From: Xanthomonas sp. DAR 35659
GTDB taxonomy: Bacteria > Pseudomonadota > Gammaproteobacteria > Xanthomonadales > Xanthomonadaceae
Length of the DNA: 64,000 nucleotides
Direction of reading: 5' to 3'
Assembly (NCBI RefSeq): GCF_041242975.1
Contig: NZ_CP162488.1
Location: forward strand, 2,842,001-2,906,000
This document shows, piece by piece, positions 1 to 10,357 of this stretch. The translations under genes were made by a program, and so were the position numbers. Each line of letters begins with the position of its first letter. The first letter of the stretch is position 1. The notes beneath the pieces were generated by a model, which saw nothing but the letters and a program-made list of their open reading frames with translations, did no database searches and was not told where the DNA came from.

Positions 1-957
1 CAGCGCCTTACCCTCGTACGGGCGCAGCTCGACCACGTCGCCGTGCTCCATCTGCGACACGTCCAGCTCGATCGGCAAGGCGCCCGCGTCTTCCATGGTG
101 TTGTAGAAGATCGGCGCGATCTTCGACCCCAGGCACACGCCGCCGAAGCGCTTGTTGGGGATGTACGGGATGTCCTCGCCGGTCCACCACAGCACCGAGT
201 TGGTCGCCGACTTGCGCGAGGAACCGGTGCCGACCACGTCGCCGACATAGGCGACCAGATGGCCCTTGGCCTTGAGATCGGCGATGGCCTGGATCGGGCC
301 GCGCTTGCCGTCTTCTTCCGGCTCGAACGGGGCGCCGTCGCGCTTGTTCTTGAGCATCGCCAGCGCGTGCAGCGGGATGTCGGGGCGGGTGGTGGCGTCC
401 GGCGCCGGCGAAAGATCGTCGGTGTTGGTCTCGCCCGGCACCTTGAACACGGTGATGGTCAGGCTCTGCGGCACTTCCGGCTTGCTGGTGAACCACTCGG
501 CCTCGGCCCAGCTCTGCAGCACCGCCTTGGCATGCGCGTTGCCGGCCTCGGCCTTCTCCTGCACGTCGTGGAAGGCGTCGAAGATCAGCAGCGTGTGCTT
601 CAGGCCCTCGGCGGCGACTGCACCGAGTTCGGCGTTGTCCAGCAGTTCGATCAGCGGATGGATGTTGTAGCCGCCGAGCATGGTGCCCAGCAGTTCGGTG
701 GCGCGGGTGGGCGAGATCAGCGGGGTCTTCTCGCTGCCGAAGGCGACCGCGGCCAGGTACGAGGCCTTGACCTTGGCGGCGTCGTCGACGCCGGCCGGCA
801 CGCGATGGCTCAGCAGTTCGACCAGGAACGTCTCCTCGCCGGCCGGCGGGTTCTTCAGCAGTTCGATGACCTGCGCGGTCTGCTGCGCGCTCAGCGGCAG
901 CGGCGGGATTCCGAGCGCGGCGCGCTCTGCAACGTGGTGGCGGTAGGCTTCCAACAT
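1..957 (-). CDS. acnB: Aconitate hydratase B, N-terminal part (cut by window edge)
   Basis: The first 319 codons of a bifunctional aconitase B / 2-methylisocitrate dehydratase, which interconverts citrate and isocitrate in the cytoplasm; the rest runs off the left edge. Translation begins MLEAYRHHVAERAALGIPPL and continues through the HEAT-like N-terminal domain (VIELLKNPPAGEE) into the swivelling domain, where GSSRKSATNSVLWW and IPNKRFGGVCLG are typical AcnB segments. The start ATG has GGAGAA about 7 nt upstream. It lies 52 nt beyond the stop of the toxin gene, on the same strand, so read-through from the toxin-antitoxin promoter is possible. The cluster cysteines lie outside the window, so completeness cannot be judged. 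Confidence 0.95.
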   Translation of the reverse strand, partial: MLEAYRHHVAERAALGIPPLPLSAQQTAQVIELLKNPPAGEETFLVELLSHRVPAGVDDAAKVKASYLAAVAFGSEKTPLISPTRATELLGTMLGGYNIHPLIELLDNAELGAVAAEGLKHTLLIFDAFHDVQEKAEAGNAHAKAVLQSWAEAEWFTSKPEVPQSLTITVFKVPGETNTDDLSPAPDATTRPDIPLHALAMLKNKRDGAPFEPEEDGKRGPIQAIADLKAKGHLVAYVGDVVGTGSSRKSATNSVLWWTGEDIPYIPNKRFGGVCLGSKIAPIFYNTMEDAGALPIELDVSQMEHGDVVELRPYEGKAL

Positions 958-1009
958 GCGGGTTCTCCGGAAAAATACGGTGGGGATGTGCGGTAGCGGC
1001 GGCGCGGCG

Positions 1010-1417
1010 TCAGCCGGCAGGCTTGGGGACGATGATCTTCAGGCCCTTGAAGTAATCGCGGAAAAAACGGTCGTCGCGGGTGATCAGGCCATCGCATTGC
1101 AGCAGCGCATGCGCACCGATCAGGAAATCGGCCACCACCCGCTCGCGCTTGCCGCCGCGGGCGCGGAAGCGGCGCTGCATCTCGCCGGCGCGCAGGGCCG
1201 ACTTGGCCTCCAGCGCGCTGAAGCGGATGCTCATGTCCTCCAGCACCGACAAGGCCTCGGCGCCGTCGCGCAGCGCGCTGCACACCTCGGCCAGGACGAT
1301 GTCGCAGACCACCACCGGGCCGGTGCTCAGGCACTGCCGCAGGCAGGCTTCGGCGGCGTCGGCCTGGGGGCCGTCGGCCAGGAGGTCCACCAGCACGGAC
1401 GAGTCGATGGCGATCAT
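1010..1417 (-). CDS. vapC: PIN-domain ribonuclease toxin, VapC type
   Basis: A 135-residue PIN-domain protein, the expected size of a VapC toxin, which as a family cleaves RNA with divalent metal. The acidic residues expected in the active site are visible: D5 in AIDSSVLVDLL, E44 in LAEVCSAL, D97 in VADFLIGAHA and D115/D116 in ITRDDRFF. The start ATG overlaps the antitoxin stop by 4 nt (ATGA), so translation should be coupled. The pair sits between the two aconitase genes, an ordinary housekeeping location. The name VapC rests on family resemblance; the RNA target cannot be read from sequence. Confidence 0.88.
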   Translation of the reverse strand: MIAIDSSVLVDLLADGPQADAAEACLRQCLSTGPVVVCDIVLAEVCSALRDGAEALSVLEDMSIRFSALEAKSALRAGEMQRRFRARGGKRERVVADFLIGAHALLQCDGLITRDDRFFRDYFKGLKIIVPKPAG

Positions 1418-1677
1418 GCGCCGGCGTCGGGCTCGGGCTCGAACGGATCGCCCGGGGCGCGGCCGCGGATGGCGCGCATCGCCTCATCGGTGCTGGCGAA
1501 GCCGTCGAGCTTGAAGCGGCCGCGGGCGCGTGAGATGGCATCGTCCACGCTCTTGCGCAGGATGATCCGGCCGCCGTCCAGTTCCACCTTCAGGATGGTG
1601 CCCTTGCTCAGGCCCAGCGCATCGCGCACGGCCTTGGGCAGGGTGATCTGACCGCGCTCGGCGACAGTGGCTTCCAT
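1414..1677 (-). CDS. vapB: AbrB/MazE-type antitoxin (swapped-hairpin DNA-binding protein)
   Basis: An 87-residue protein beginning MEATVAERGQITLPKAVRDA, the standard opening of the SpoVT/AbrB DNA-binding fold used by many VapB/MazE antitoxins (RGQITLPKAVRDALGLSKGT followed by a short beta strand, LKVELDGGRIILRK). The C-terminal half (about 45-87) is acidic and probably disordered, as expected for the toxin-wrapping region. GGAG precedes the ATG. It is the first gene of the pair, and its promoter region carries four CATAC copies and one inverted GTATG, suggesting autoregulation. It overlaps the PIN toxin gene by 4 nt. Confidence 0.88.
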   Translation of the reverse strand: MEATVAERGQITLPKAVRDALGLSKGTILKVELDGGRIILRKSVDDAISRARGRFKLDGFASTDEAMRAIRGRAPGDPFEPEPDAGA

Positions 1678-1694
1678 GGGGCGGGCTCCACAAG

Positions 1695-1743
1695 GTATGC
1701 ACGAATTTTACATACTTGAAGCGTCATACTCAAGCCCGCATAC
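1695..1743 (-). promoter_or_regulatory. Toxin-antitoxin promoter overlapped by iterated CATAC operator candidate
   Basis: On the minus strand TTGAGT (1733-1728) and TAAAAT (1710-1705) are separated by exactly 17 nt, a good sigma70 promoter 28 nt before the antitoxin ATG. The + strand carries CATAC at 1711, 1725 and 1739 (period 14), a further copy at 1762, and an inverted GTATG at 1695-1699. The repeats flank and interrupt the -10/-35 spacer, as expected for an autorepressor site of the antitoxin-toxin complex. Binding itself is inferred. Confidence 0.6.
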
Positions 1744-1826
1744 AGCACGGGTCACACCTGCCATACACACTGAATCGGTCAGAATGACCGCAGTCCCTAC
1801 AGCCGCGATGCCATAGGAGTTCCGTG

Positions 1827-4595
<2,769 letters not shown>

Positions 4596-4603
4596 GCCCG
4601 CGC

Positions 4604-4638
4604 TGGCGCACGGCGTCCCGCGCGGACGCCGTGCGCCA
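4604..4638 (+). terminator. Perfect 15-bp hairpin directly after acnA
   Basis: Arms 4604-4618 and 4624-4638 (TGGCGCACGGCGTCC and its exact complement) enclose a CGCGC loop, starting 9 nt after the acnA stop. There is no U-run behind it, so it is either a GC-rich terminator or a 3'-end-stabilising structure. The remaining roughly 170 bp to 4808 show nothing recognisable. Confidence 0.55.
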
Positions 4639-4808
4639 CACCGCCCCGCGCCTTCCTGCTCACGGACAGCGCGGGCGACTTCCACGCATCTCTTGCCGGC
4701 CATGTCGGCGACACCGCAGCCGTCGCGTCCGCGCTATCGACTGCGATCCGGCGTCCCCGATGGGCCGCCGCTGTCCATCATTCCAAGCATCGCATGCGGC
4801 GCACGCCG

Positions 4809-5243
4809 CTACTCCACCGGCGTCCATTGCGCGTGCCGCAGCCGCCAGCGGCCGTCCTGCGCGCGCCACGCGGTGACCACCGAGTAGCGCTGCATCCGTT
4901 CCGGCACCAGACGGGTCTGACTGCCGCTGAGTACCGCGTCGAAACGCACGTCGGCATCGTTGCCCTGCAGAGCGATCGACGGCGGCCCGACGATGATCCC
5001 GATCCGTGCATTGGCCAGGAATTGCGCGCGCAACAGGTTGTGCAACGCAGCACGATCCATCCCCGCATCGCCCACGAAGTCCTCGGCCACGCCCTCCATC
5101 GCGTCGCGCAGGCGGCGTTCCTCCACCGCCTCCTGCAACGCGGCCATGTCCTTGCGCAGCCGCAGTTCCGCGGTGTCGCGCTGGCAGCCCGGCAACGCCA
5201 GAAGCAGCATGCATGCCCAGCTCCATCCCCACGCCCGTCGCAT
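4809..5243 (-). CDS. Putative lipoprotein, NTF2/SnoaL-like
   Basis: A 144-residue protein whose N-terminus, [20 protein letters not shown], is a lipoprotein signal peptide with a lipobox (LPGC). The mature part is a helix-rich start ([19 protein letters not shown] region) followed by strand-rich segments ending [20 protein letters not shown], which resembles the nuclear-transport-factor-2 cone fold of small secreted proteins. No catalytic motif is recognisable. I used the ATG at 5243, which places the positive n-region directly before the hydrophobic core; the frame is open further upstream. It is divergent from rpfB with about 107 bp between them. The function is unknown and the fold assignment is tentative. 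Confidence 0.7.
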   Translation of the reverse strand: MRRAWGWSWACMLLLALPGCQRDTAELRLRKDMAALQEAVEERRLRDAMEGVAEDFVGDAGMDRAALHNLLRAQFLANARIGIIVGPPSIALQGNDADVRFDAVLSGSQTRLVPERMQRYSVVTAWRAQDGRWRLRHAQWTPVE

Positions 5244-5350
5244 CGGCCTTCTCCTCGGCTTCGCCTTTTCCATGCGGAACGGTATCCTGCCACTCGCCAC
5301 GCCGCAGCGGTGCATCGGCGTGCGGCAGCATTCCACCAGAGGGGGAGTAC

Positions 5351-7036
5351 ATGAGTCAGGAACGTCCGTGGTTGCAGAGTTATCCGGCCAACATTCCCGC
5401 CGAGATCGACGTCAACGAGTACCGATCCGTCGCCGCCGTCTTCGAAGCCTCCGTCGCCAAGTTCGGCGACCGCCCGGCCTACTGCAACTTCGGCAAGAGC
5501 CTGACCTACCGTGAGGCCGGCGAACTGGCCCGCCACTTCGCCGCCTACCTGCTGGGCGAACTGCAGCTCAAGAAGGGCGACCGCGTCGCCCTGATGATGC
5601 CCAACTGCCTGCAGTACCCGATCGCCACGTTCGGCGTGCTGCTGGCCGGCATGACCGTGGTCAACGTCAATCCGCTGTACACCCCGCGCGAACTGCGCCA
5701 CCAGTTGATCGATTCCGGCGCCAGCGCCATCGTGGTCATCGACAACTTCGGCAAGACCGTGCAGGAAGTGCTGGCCGACACCCCGGTCAAGCAGGTCATC
5801 ACCACCGGCCTGGGCGACATGCTCGGCTTCCCCAAGGGCGCGCTGGTCAACTTCGTGCTCAAGTACGTCAAGAAGCTGGTGCCGGACTACGACATCCCCA
5901 ACGCGGTGCGCTTCCGCGACGCGCTCACCCTGGGCCGCCTGCGCACGCTGCCGCAACTGGACATCGAGCCGGACGACATCGCCTTCCTGCAGTACACCGG
6001 CGGCACCACCGGCGTGGCCAAGGGCGCGATGCTGACCCACCGCAACCTGGTGGCGAACATGCTGCAGGCCGGCGCCTGGATCTCGGCGACCGGCAAGCTG
6101 GAGGAAGGACGCGAAGTCATCATCACCGCGCTGCCGCTGTACCACATCTTCGCGCTGACCGCGAACGGCCTGGTGTTCATGAAGCTCGGCGGGCTCAACC
6201 ACCTGATCAGCAATCCGCGCGACATGCCCGGCTTCGTCAAGGAACTGCAGAAGACCCGCTTCACCGCCTTCACCGGCGTCAACACCCTGTTCAACGGCCT
6301 GCTCAACACGCCCGGCTTCGACAAGGTGGATTTCTCCTCGCTGAAGTTCACCCTGGGCGGTGGCATGGCGGTGCAGCGCGCCGTGGCCGAACGCTGGAAG
6401 CAGGTGACCGGGGTGACCCTGGTCGAGGCCTATGGCCTGACCGAGACCTCGCCGGCGGCCTGCATCAACCCGCTGACGCTGACCGAGTACAACGGCGCCA
6501 TCGGCCTGCCGATCCCCTCCACCGACGCCTGCGTCAAGGACGACCAGGGCCAGACCCTGACCCCCGGCGATGTCGGCGAACTGTGCATCAAGGGCCCGCA
6601 GGTGATGAAGGGCTACTGGCGCCGTCCGGAGGAAACCGCCACCGCGGTCGACGCCGACGGCTGGCTGCATACCGGCGACATGGCGCGGATGGATCCGCAG
6701 GGCTTCTTCTACATCGTCGATCGCAAGAAGGACATGATCCTGGTCTCGGGCTTCAACGTGTACCCGAACGAGGTCGAGGACGTGATCGCGATGATGCCCG
6801 GCGTGCTGGAAGTGGCCGCGGTCGGCGTTCCCGACGAGAAGTCCGGCGAAGTGGTCAAGGTGGTCATCGTCAAGAAGGACCCCAACCTCACCGCCGAGGA
6901 CGTCAAGGCCCACGCCCGCGCCAACCTGACCGGCTACAAGCACCCGCGCATCGTGGAGTTCCGCAAGGAACTGCCCAAGACCAACGTCGGCAAGATCCTG
7001 CGTCGCGAACTGCGCGACAACGTCCCGGCAGCCTAG
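5351..7036 (+). CDS. rpfB: Fatty acyl-CoA ligase RpfB (FadD family)
   Basis: A 561-residue long-chain fatty acid-CoA ligase of the AMP-forming superfamily. It has the P-loop-like [11 protein letters not shown] (215-225), the [10 protein letters not shown] core motif, the [20 protein letters not shown] hinge region and the C-terminal catalytic lysine context [12 protein letters not shown]. In Xanthomonas RpfB lies directly upstream of rpfF and is implicated in fatty-acid turnover and DSF signal processing rather than being required for its synthesis (established knowledge). GGGGGAG sits 5 nt before ATG 5351, which fixes the start. rpfF follows on the same strand after 231 bp containing two GC-rich hairpins, so the two may be partly separately expressed. 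Confidence 0.95.
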   Translation: MSQERPWLQSYPANIPAEIDVNEYRSVAAVFEASVAKFGDRPAYCNFGKSLTYREAGELARHFAAYLLGELQLKKGDRVALMMPNCLQYPIATFGVLLAGMTVVNVNPLYTPRELRHQLIDSGASAIVVIDNFGKTVQEVLADTPVKQVITTGLGDMLGFPKGALVNFVLKYVKKLVPDYDIPNAVRFRDALTLGRLRTLPQLDIEPDDIAFLQYTGGTTGVAKGAMLTHRNLVANMLQAGAWISATGKLEEGREVIITALPLYHIFALTANGLVFMKLGGLNHLISNPRDMPGFVKELQKTRFTAFTGVNTLFNGLLNTPGFDKVDFSSLKFTLGGGMAVQRAVAERWKQVTGVTLVEAYGLTETSPAACINPLTLTEYNGAIGLPIPSTDACVKDDQGQTLTPGDVGELCIKGPQVMKGYWRRPEETATAVDADGWLHTGDMARMDPQGFFYIVDRKKDMILVSGFNVYPNEVEDVIAMMPGVLEVAAVGVPDEKSGEVVKVVIVKKDPNLTAEDVKAHARANLTGYKHPRIVEFRKELPKTNVGKILRRELRDNVPAA

Positions 7037-7046
7037 CCGCCGGCAA

Positions 7047-7076
7047 GCGCCCGGGCGCCGGCCAGGCGCCGGGCGC
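7047..7076 (+). terminator. GC-rich hairpin between rpfB and rpfF
   Basis: GCGCCCGG (7047-7054) pairs with CCGGGCGC (7069-7076), 11 nt after the rpfB stop. The loop is itself self-complementary (GGCGCC twice). No U-tract follows, so termination would be partial at best; it may separate rpfB from rpfF transcripts. Confidence 0.35.
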
Positions 7077-7207
7077 GGCCCGTTCCCGCCCGCGGATCGG
7101 GCCCGGCGACGTCGCCGTCGCCGGCGTTCGCCACAGGCGCCAGGCAGGCGCCAGGCCGCCCTTCCGCGGCCCGCAAACCCTCTGTTTACCTGGGTGTAGC
7201 ATCGGCT

Positions 7208-7232
7208 CGCGCGCCGCGCCGTGCGGCGCGCG
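7208..7232 (+). promoter_or_regulatory. Hairpin in the rpfF 5' leader
   Basis: A perfect 10-bp stem (CGCGCGCCGC at 7208-7217, GCGGCGCGCG at 7223-7232) with loop GCCGT ends 35 nt before the rpfF ATG. If transcription starts upstream of it, it would be a very stable leader structure placed to affect rpfF mRNA stability or translation. The start site is not identifiable by eye. Confidence 0.45.
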
Positions 7233-7267
7233 CATGCCCCCGCACCCTACCAGACCGAGGAAATCCC

Positions 7268-8143
7268 ATGAACGTCGATAAGCGCTTTTTCGACCCCAGC
7301 TTCCCCACCATCCGCGTCGAGTCCAGCGTCGATGGCAACGTGCATTGGATGTTCATGCACCACGACGCCGCCGGCGGCGCCCGCCCCTGCTTTCGCGACG
7401 ACCTGCTCGACGACATGTGGGCCTTCACCGACGCCATCACCCTCGGCGGCAGCGAGCCGCTCGGGCGCAGGCCGTTGCGGCACTTCGTGCTGGCCTCCGA
7501 TGCGAACGTGTTCAACCTCGGCGGAGATCTGGAACTGTTCACCCAACTGATCCGCCTGCGCGACCGCGAACGCCTGCTCGCCTATGCCAAGCGTTGCGTG
7601 GAGGGGGTGCACACCCTGCACACCGGCCTGGGCGGCGACGTGCGCACCATCGCGCTGCTGCAGGGCGACGCCCTCGGCGGCGGCCTGGAGATGGCGCTGG
7701 CCTGCCACACCATCGTGGCCGAGGAAGGGATCGGCATGGGCTTGCCGGAAGTGCTGTTCGGCCTGTTCCCGGGCATGGGCGCGTACTCGTTCCTGTGCAA
7801 GCGCATGCCCGCGCAACTGGCGGAGAAGATCGTGCTGGAAGGCACCGTCTACAGCAGCGAGCAGATGCACGCGCTCGGGGTGGTCGATGTGCTGGTGCCC
7901 AAGGGCCAGGGCAAGACCGCGGTCGAGGAGCTGATCCGCACCCAGCGGCGCAGCAAGCTGTCGCATCTGGCGATGAACGCCGCACGCCGGATCTCGCAGC
8001 AGGTGCCGCTGTCGGAACTGATGGCGATCACCGAACTGTGGGTGGACACGGCGCTCGCGCTGGACGACAAGTCGCTGCGCATGATGGATCGCCTGGTGCG
8101 CGCCCAGACCCGGCGCGCGCAAGGCGTCGCCGCGCTCGCGTAA
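7268..8143 (+). CDS. rpfF: DSF synthase RpfF (crotonase-family thioesterase/dehydratase)
   Basis: A 291-residue crotonase-fold enzyme that makes the diffusible signal factor, cis-11-methyl-2-dodecenoic acid, from a 3-hydroxyacyl-ACP by dehydration and thioester hydrolysis (known for RpfF). The two catalytic glutamates fall exactly at E141 (GGGLEMALACH) and E161 (GLPEVLFGLFPGMG). Oxyanion-hole segments SDANVFNLGGDLE and QGDALGGGLE are intact. The length matches characterised RpfF. The ATG follows GAGGAAATCCC. The gene converges with rpfC, 48 nt away, with a small hairpin between. It should be the source of the ligand sensed by the neighbouring RpfC. Confidence 0.97.
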   Translation: MNVDKRFFDPSFPTIRVESSVDGNVHWMFMHHDAAGGARPCFRDDLLDDMWAFTDAITLGGSEPLGRRPLRHFVLASDANVFNLGGDLELFTQLIRLRDRERLLAYAKRCVEGVHTLHTGLGGDVRTIALLQGDALGGGLEMALACHTIVAEEGIGMGLPEVLFGLFPGMGAYSFLCKRMPAQLAEKIVLEGTVYSSEQMHALGVVDVLVPKGQGKTAVEELIRTQRRSKLSHLAMNAARRISQQVPLSELMAITELWVDTALALDDKSLRMMDRLVRAQTRRAQGVAALA

Positions 8144-8167
8144 GGGTGTCGTCACCGGAGGGGGCCG

Positions 8168-8192
8168 GCCCGGCCGAACGCCGGGCTTTCCT
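8168..8192 (+). terminator. Putative terminator between rpfF and rpfC
   Basis: GCCCGGC (8168-8174), loop CGAAC and GCCGGGC (8180-8186) are followed by TTTCCT. A 7-bp stem plus a short T-run in the 48-nt convergent gap makes it a reasonable rpfF terminator. Confidence 0.5.
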
Positions 8193-10357
8193 CAGCGCAG
8201 CTCGTTGCCGTCCTGCTTGCCGCCCTGCAGCGCGCGCGCGTCCAGCACGGCCCGGCCCTCGGTCAGGCTCGCGTTGAGGGCCGCCAGGCAGTGCCGCCAT
8301 TCGCTGCGCATCTGCCAATCGGGCATGCGCATCAGGTCGCCGCCGAGGCTGGCCATCTTCACCAGGCCGAGGTTGCTCGCCACGCCCTTCACCGCGTGCG
8401 CATGCTCGCGCAGCCGCTCCCAGTTCTCGGACTCGCCCGCCACCTGCATGCCGCCCAGGCAGCCGTCGGCGTCGTTGAGGCACTGGGAAATGAACTCGCG
8501 CTCGAAGCCCTCGCCCATGCCCAGCCCGGCCAGTTCGTCCAGCACGGCCGAATCCAGCACGCCTTCGGCGGCCGGCCGTGGCCGCGCCTGCGGCTCGGAC
8601 GGACGCAGCCTGCCGTCGGTGGCGATGTCGGTCAGCGTGTCCAGCAGTTTCGACGCCACCACCGGCTTGGCCAGGAAGGTATGCGCGCCGGCCTGTTCGC
8701 AGCGCTGGATCGACTCGGGCGTGACGTCCGCGCTGAGCACCACCACCGGGGTCCGCTCGCGGCCCGCCTGCATGATCCGCAACTGCTTCAACATGTCCAG
8801 CCCGCTCATCCCGGGCATGTGCAGGTCGACGATGACCGCGTCGAACTCGGCGTCGGCCAGGGCATCGAGCACCGCTTCGGCCCCGTCCAGGCAGATCGCG
8901 CGATGCCCGGCCTTCTGCAGCAGCCGCTGCAGCACCATGCGGTTGGCGGCATGGTCGTCGGCCACCAGGATGCGCATGCTGCGGACCCGGGCGCGATGAC
9001 GCAGGAACGGGTCGGTGAAGGCGATGATGTTGCCGCTCGACGGCAGCCGGTCCTCGGCCGGGCCGTCCGTGGCCTGGCTGGAGGACGGCGCCGCGGTCGC
9101 GGCCTCGAACGGCAGTTCGAACCAGAAGCGGCTGCCGCGGGGCGGGCTTTCCTGGTAGCCGATGCTGCCGCCCATCGCCTCGACCAGGCCCTTGGCGATC
9201 GTGGTGCCCAGCCCGGTGCCCTCGTACCGGCGCGACAGGCCCACATCGGCCTGTTCGAACGCCTCGAACAGGCGCGGACGCATCGCCGGCGGCACGCCGA
9301 TGCCGGTATCGACGATGTCGAAACTCAGCCGGGACGGCTCGCCCGCCTCGTTGCGCTGCAGCCGCACGCGGATATCCACGCGCCCGATGTTGGTGAACTT
9401 GATCGCGTTGCCCGCCAAGTTCAGCAGGATCTGGCGCAAGTGCCCGGCATCGCCGCGCACGTGGTCGGGCACGTCGGCGGCGACCTCCAGGTGATAGCCC
9501 AGCGCCTTGGCGCGCGCCTGCGGCTGCAGGATCAGGCCGATCTGCGCCAGCGTTTCGCGCAACGAGAAATCGTGCTTCTCGGTGCGGATCTTGCCGGCCT
9601 CGATCGCGGAGATGTCCAGCACCTCCTCCACCAGCGACAGCAGGCTGCGCGCCGAAGCCTGGATGGTGCCGACGCATTCGCGTTGCTCGGCATCCAGCTT
9701 GGTGGTGGCCAGCACCTCGGTCATGCCCGACAGGCCGTTCAACGGCGTGCGGAACTCATGGCTCATGTTGGCCAGGAAGCGGCTCTTGGCTTCGCTGGCG
9801 CGGCGCGCCTCGGCGGTCGCCTGGGTCAATTGCCGCAACAGGCCCGACAGGTACATCGGGATCGCGATCAGCCCGGCCCACAGGCCGACGCTGAGCGTGA
9901 TGTTTTGCCGCCAGTAGCCGTTGAGCAGGATCACGCAGCCGAAGCTGACGCAGGCGCTGACCACCGCGCCGATCAGATAGCGGTTTCCGTAGCGCAGGCC
10001 GTTGCCGACCGTGACCCACATGATGATGACGTACAGCCAGGCCAGCGGCTCTCCCTGCAGGATCATCGCCACCGTCATCAGGCCGTAGTCGGTGACCATG
10101 CCGACGATGCGGCGCGCGTCGGACTTGCCGGGCCACGCCAGGATCGCCGCGAACAGCCCCAGGCCGATCGCCACGCCGAGGCCGCTCATCAACACCGAGG
10201 TCAGGTACACGTCGGGCGCGAGATGGCCCAGGCGTTCGGCGACGGTCAGGCTGACGATCACGCCGAGGAAGATCGCCACCCGGATCAGCGTCTGCCCATG
10301 CTCGGTATCGGCGCGCTGCTGCAGACGGTTGCGGATCCAGTCCAGGCGCCGCTTCAC
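8192..10357 (-). CDS. rpfC: Hybrid sensor histidine kinase RpfC, DSF receptor
   Basis: A 721-residue inner-membrane hybrid kinase that senses DSF and phosphorylates RpfG; unliganded RpfC is also known to restrain RpfF. Order: hydrophobic input domain with about five membrane segments (25-175), HisKA with phospho-acceptor H200 in NMSHEFRTPLNG, HATPase (NAIKF, DTGIGV, GTGLGTTIAKGLV), receiver with D511 in VIVDLHMPGM, and Hpt with H654 in AHAVKGVASNLG. The start is GTG 10357, overlapping the rpfG stop by 4 nt (GTGA) and preceded by GGGGGTGG; the resulting protein begins VKRRLDWIRN, aligning with known RpfC. The input domain is expected to be the most divergent part between species. Confidence 0.96.
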   Translation of the reverse strand: MKRRLDWIRNRLQQRADTEHGQTLIRVAIFLGVIVSLTVAERLGHLAPDVYLTSVLMSGLGVAIGLGLFAAILAWPGKSDARRIVGMVTDYGLMTVAMILQGEPLAWLYVIIMWVTVGNGLRYGNRYLIGAVVSACVSFGCVILLNGYWRQNITLSVGLWAGLIAIPMYLSGLLRQLTQATAEARRASEAKSRFLANMSHEFRTPLNGLSGMTEVLATTKLDAEQRECVGTIQASARSLLSLVEEVLDISAIEAGKIRTEKHDFSLRETLAQIGLILQPQARAKALGYHLEVAADVPDHVRGDAGHLRQILLNLAGNAIKFTNIGRVDIRVRLQRNEAGEPSRLSFDIVDTGIGVPPAMRPRLFEAFEQADVGLSRRYEGTGLGTTIAKGLVEAMGGSIGYQESPPRGSRFWFELPFEAATAAPSSSQATDGPAEDRLPSSGNIIAFTDPFLRHRARVRSMRILVADDHAANRMVLQRLLQKAGHRAICLDGAEAVLDALADAEFDAVIVDLHMPGMSGLDMLKQLRIMQAGRERTPVVVLSADVTPESIQRCEQAGAHTFLAKPVVASKLLDTLTDIATDGRLRPSEPQARPRPAAEGVLDSAVLDELAGLGMGEGFEREFISQCLNDADGCLGGMQVAGESENWERLREHAHAVKGVASNLGLVKMASLGGDLMRMPDWQMRSEWRHCLAALNASLTEGRAVLDARALQGGKQDGNELR

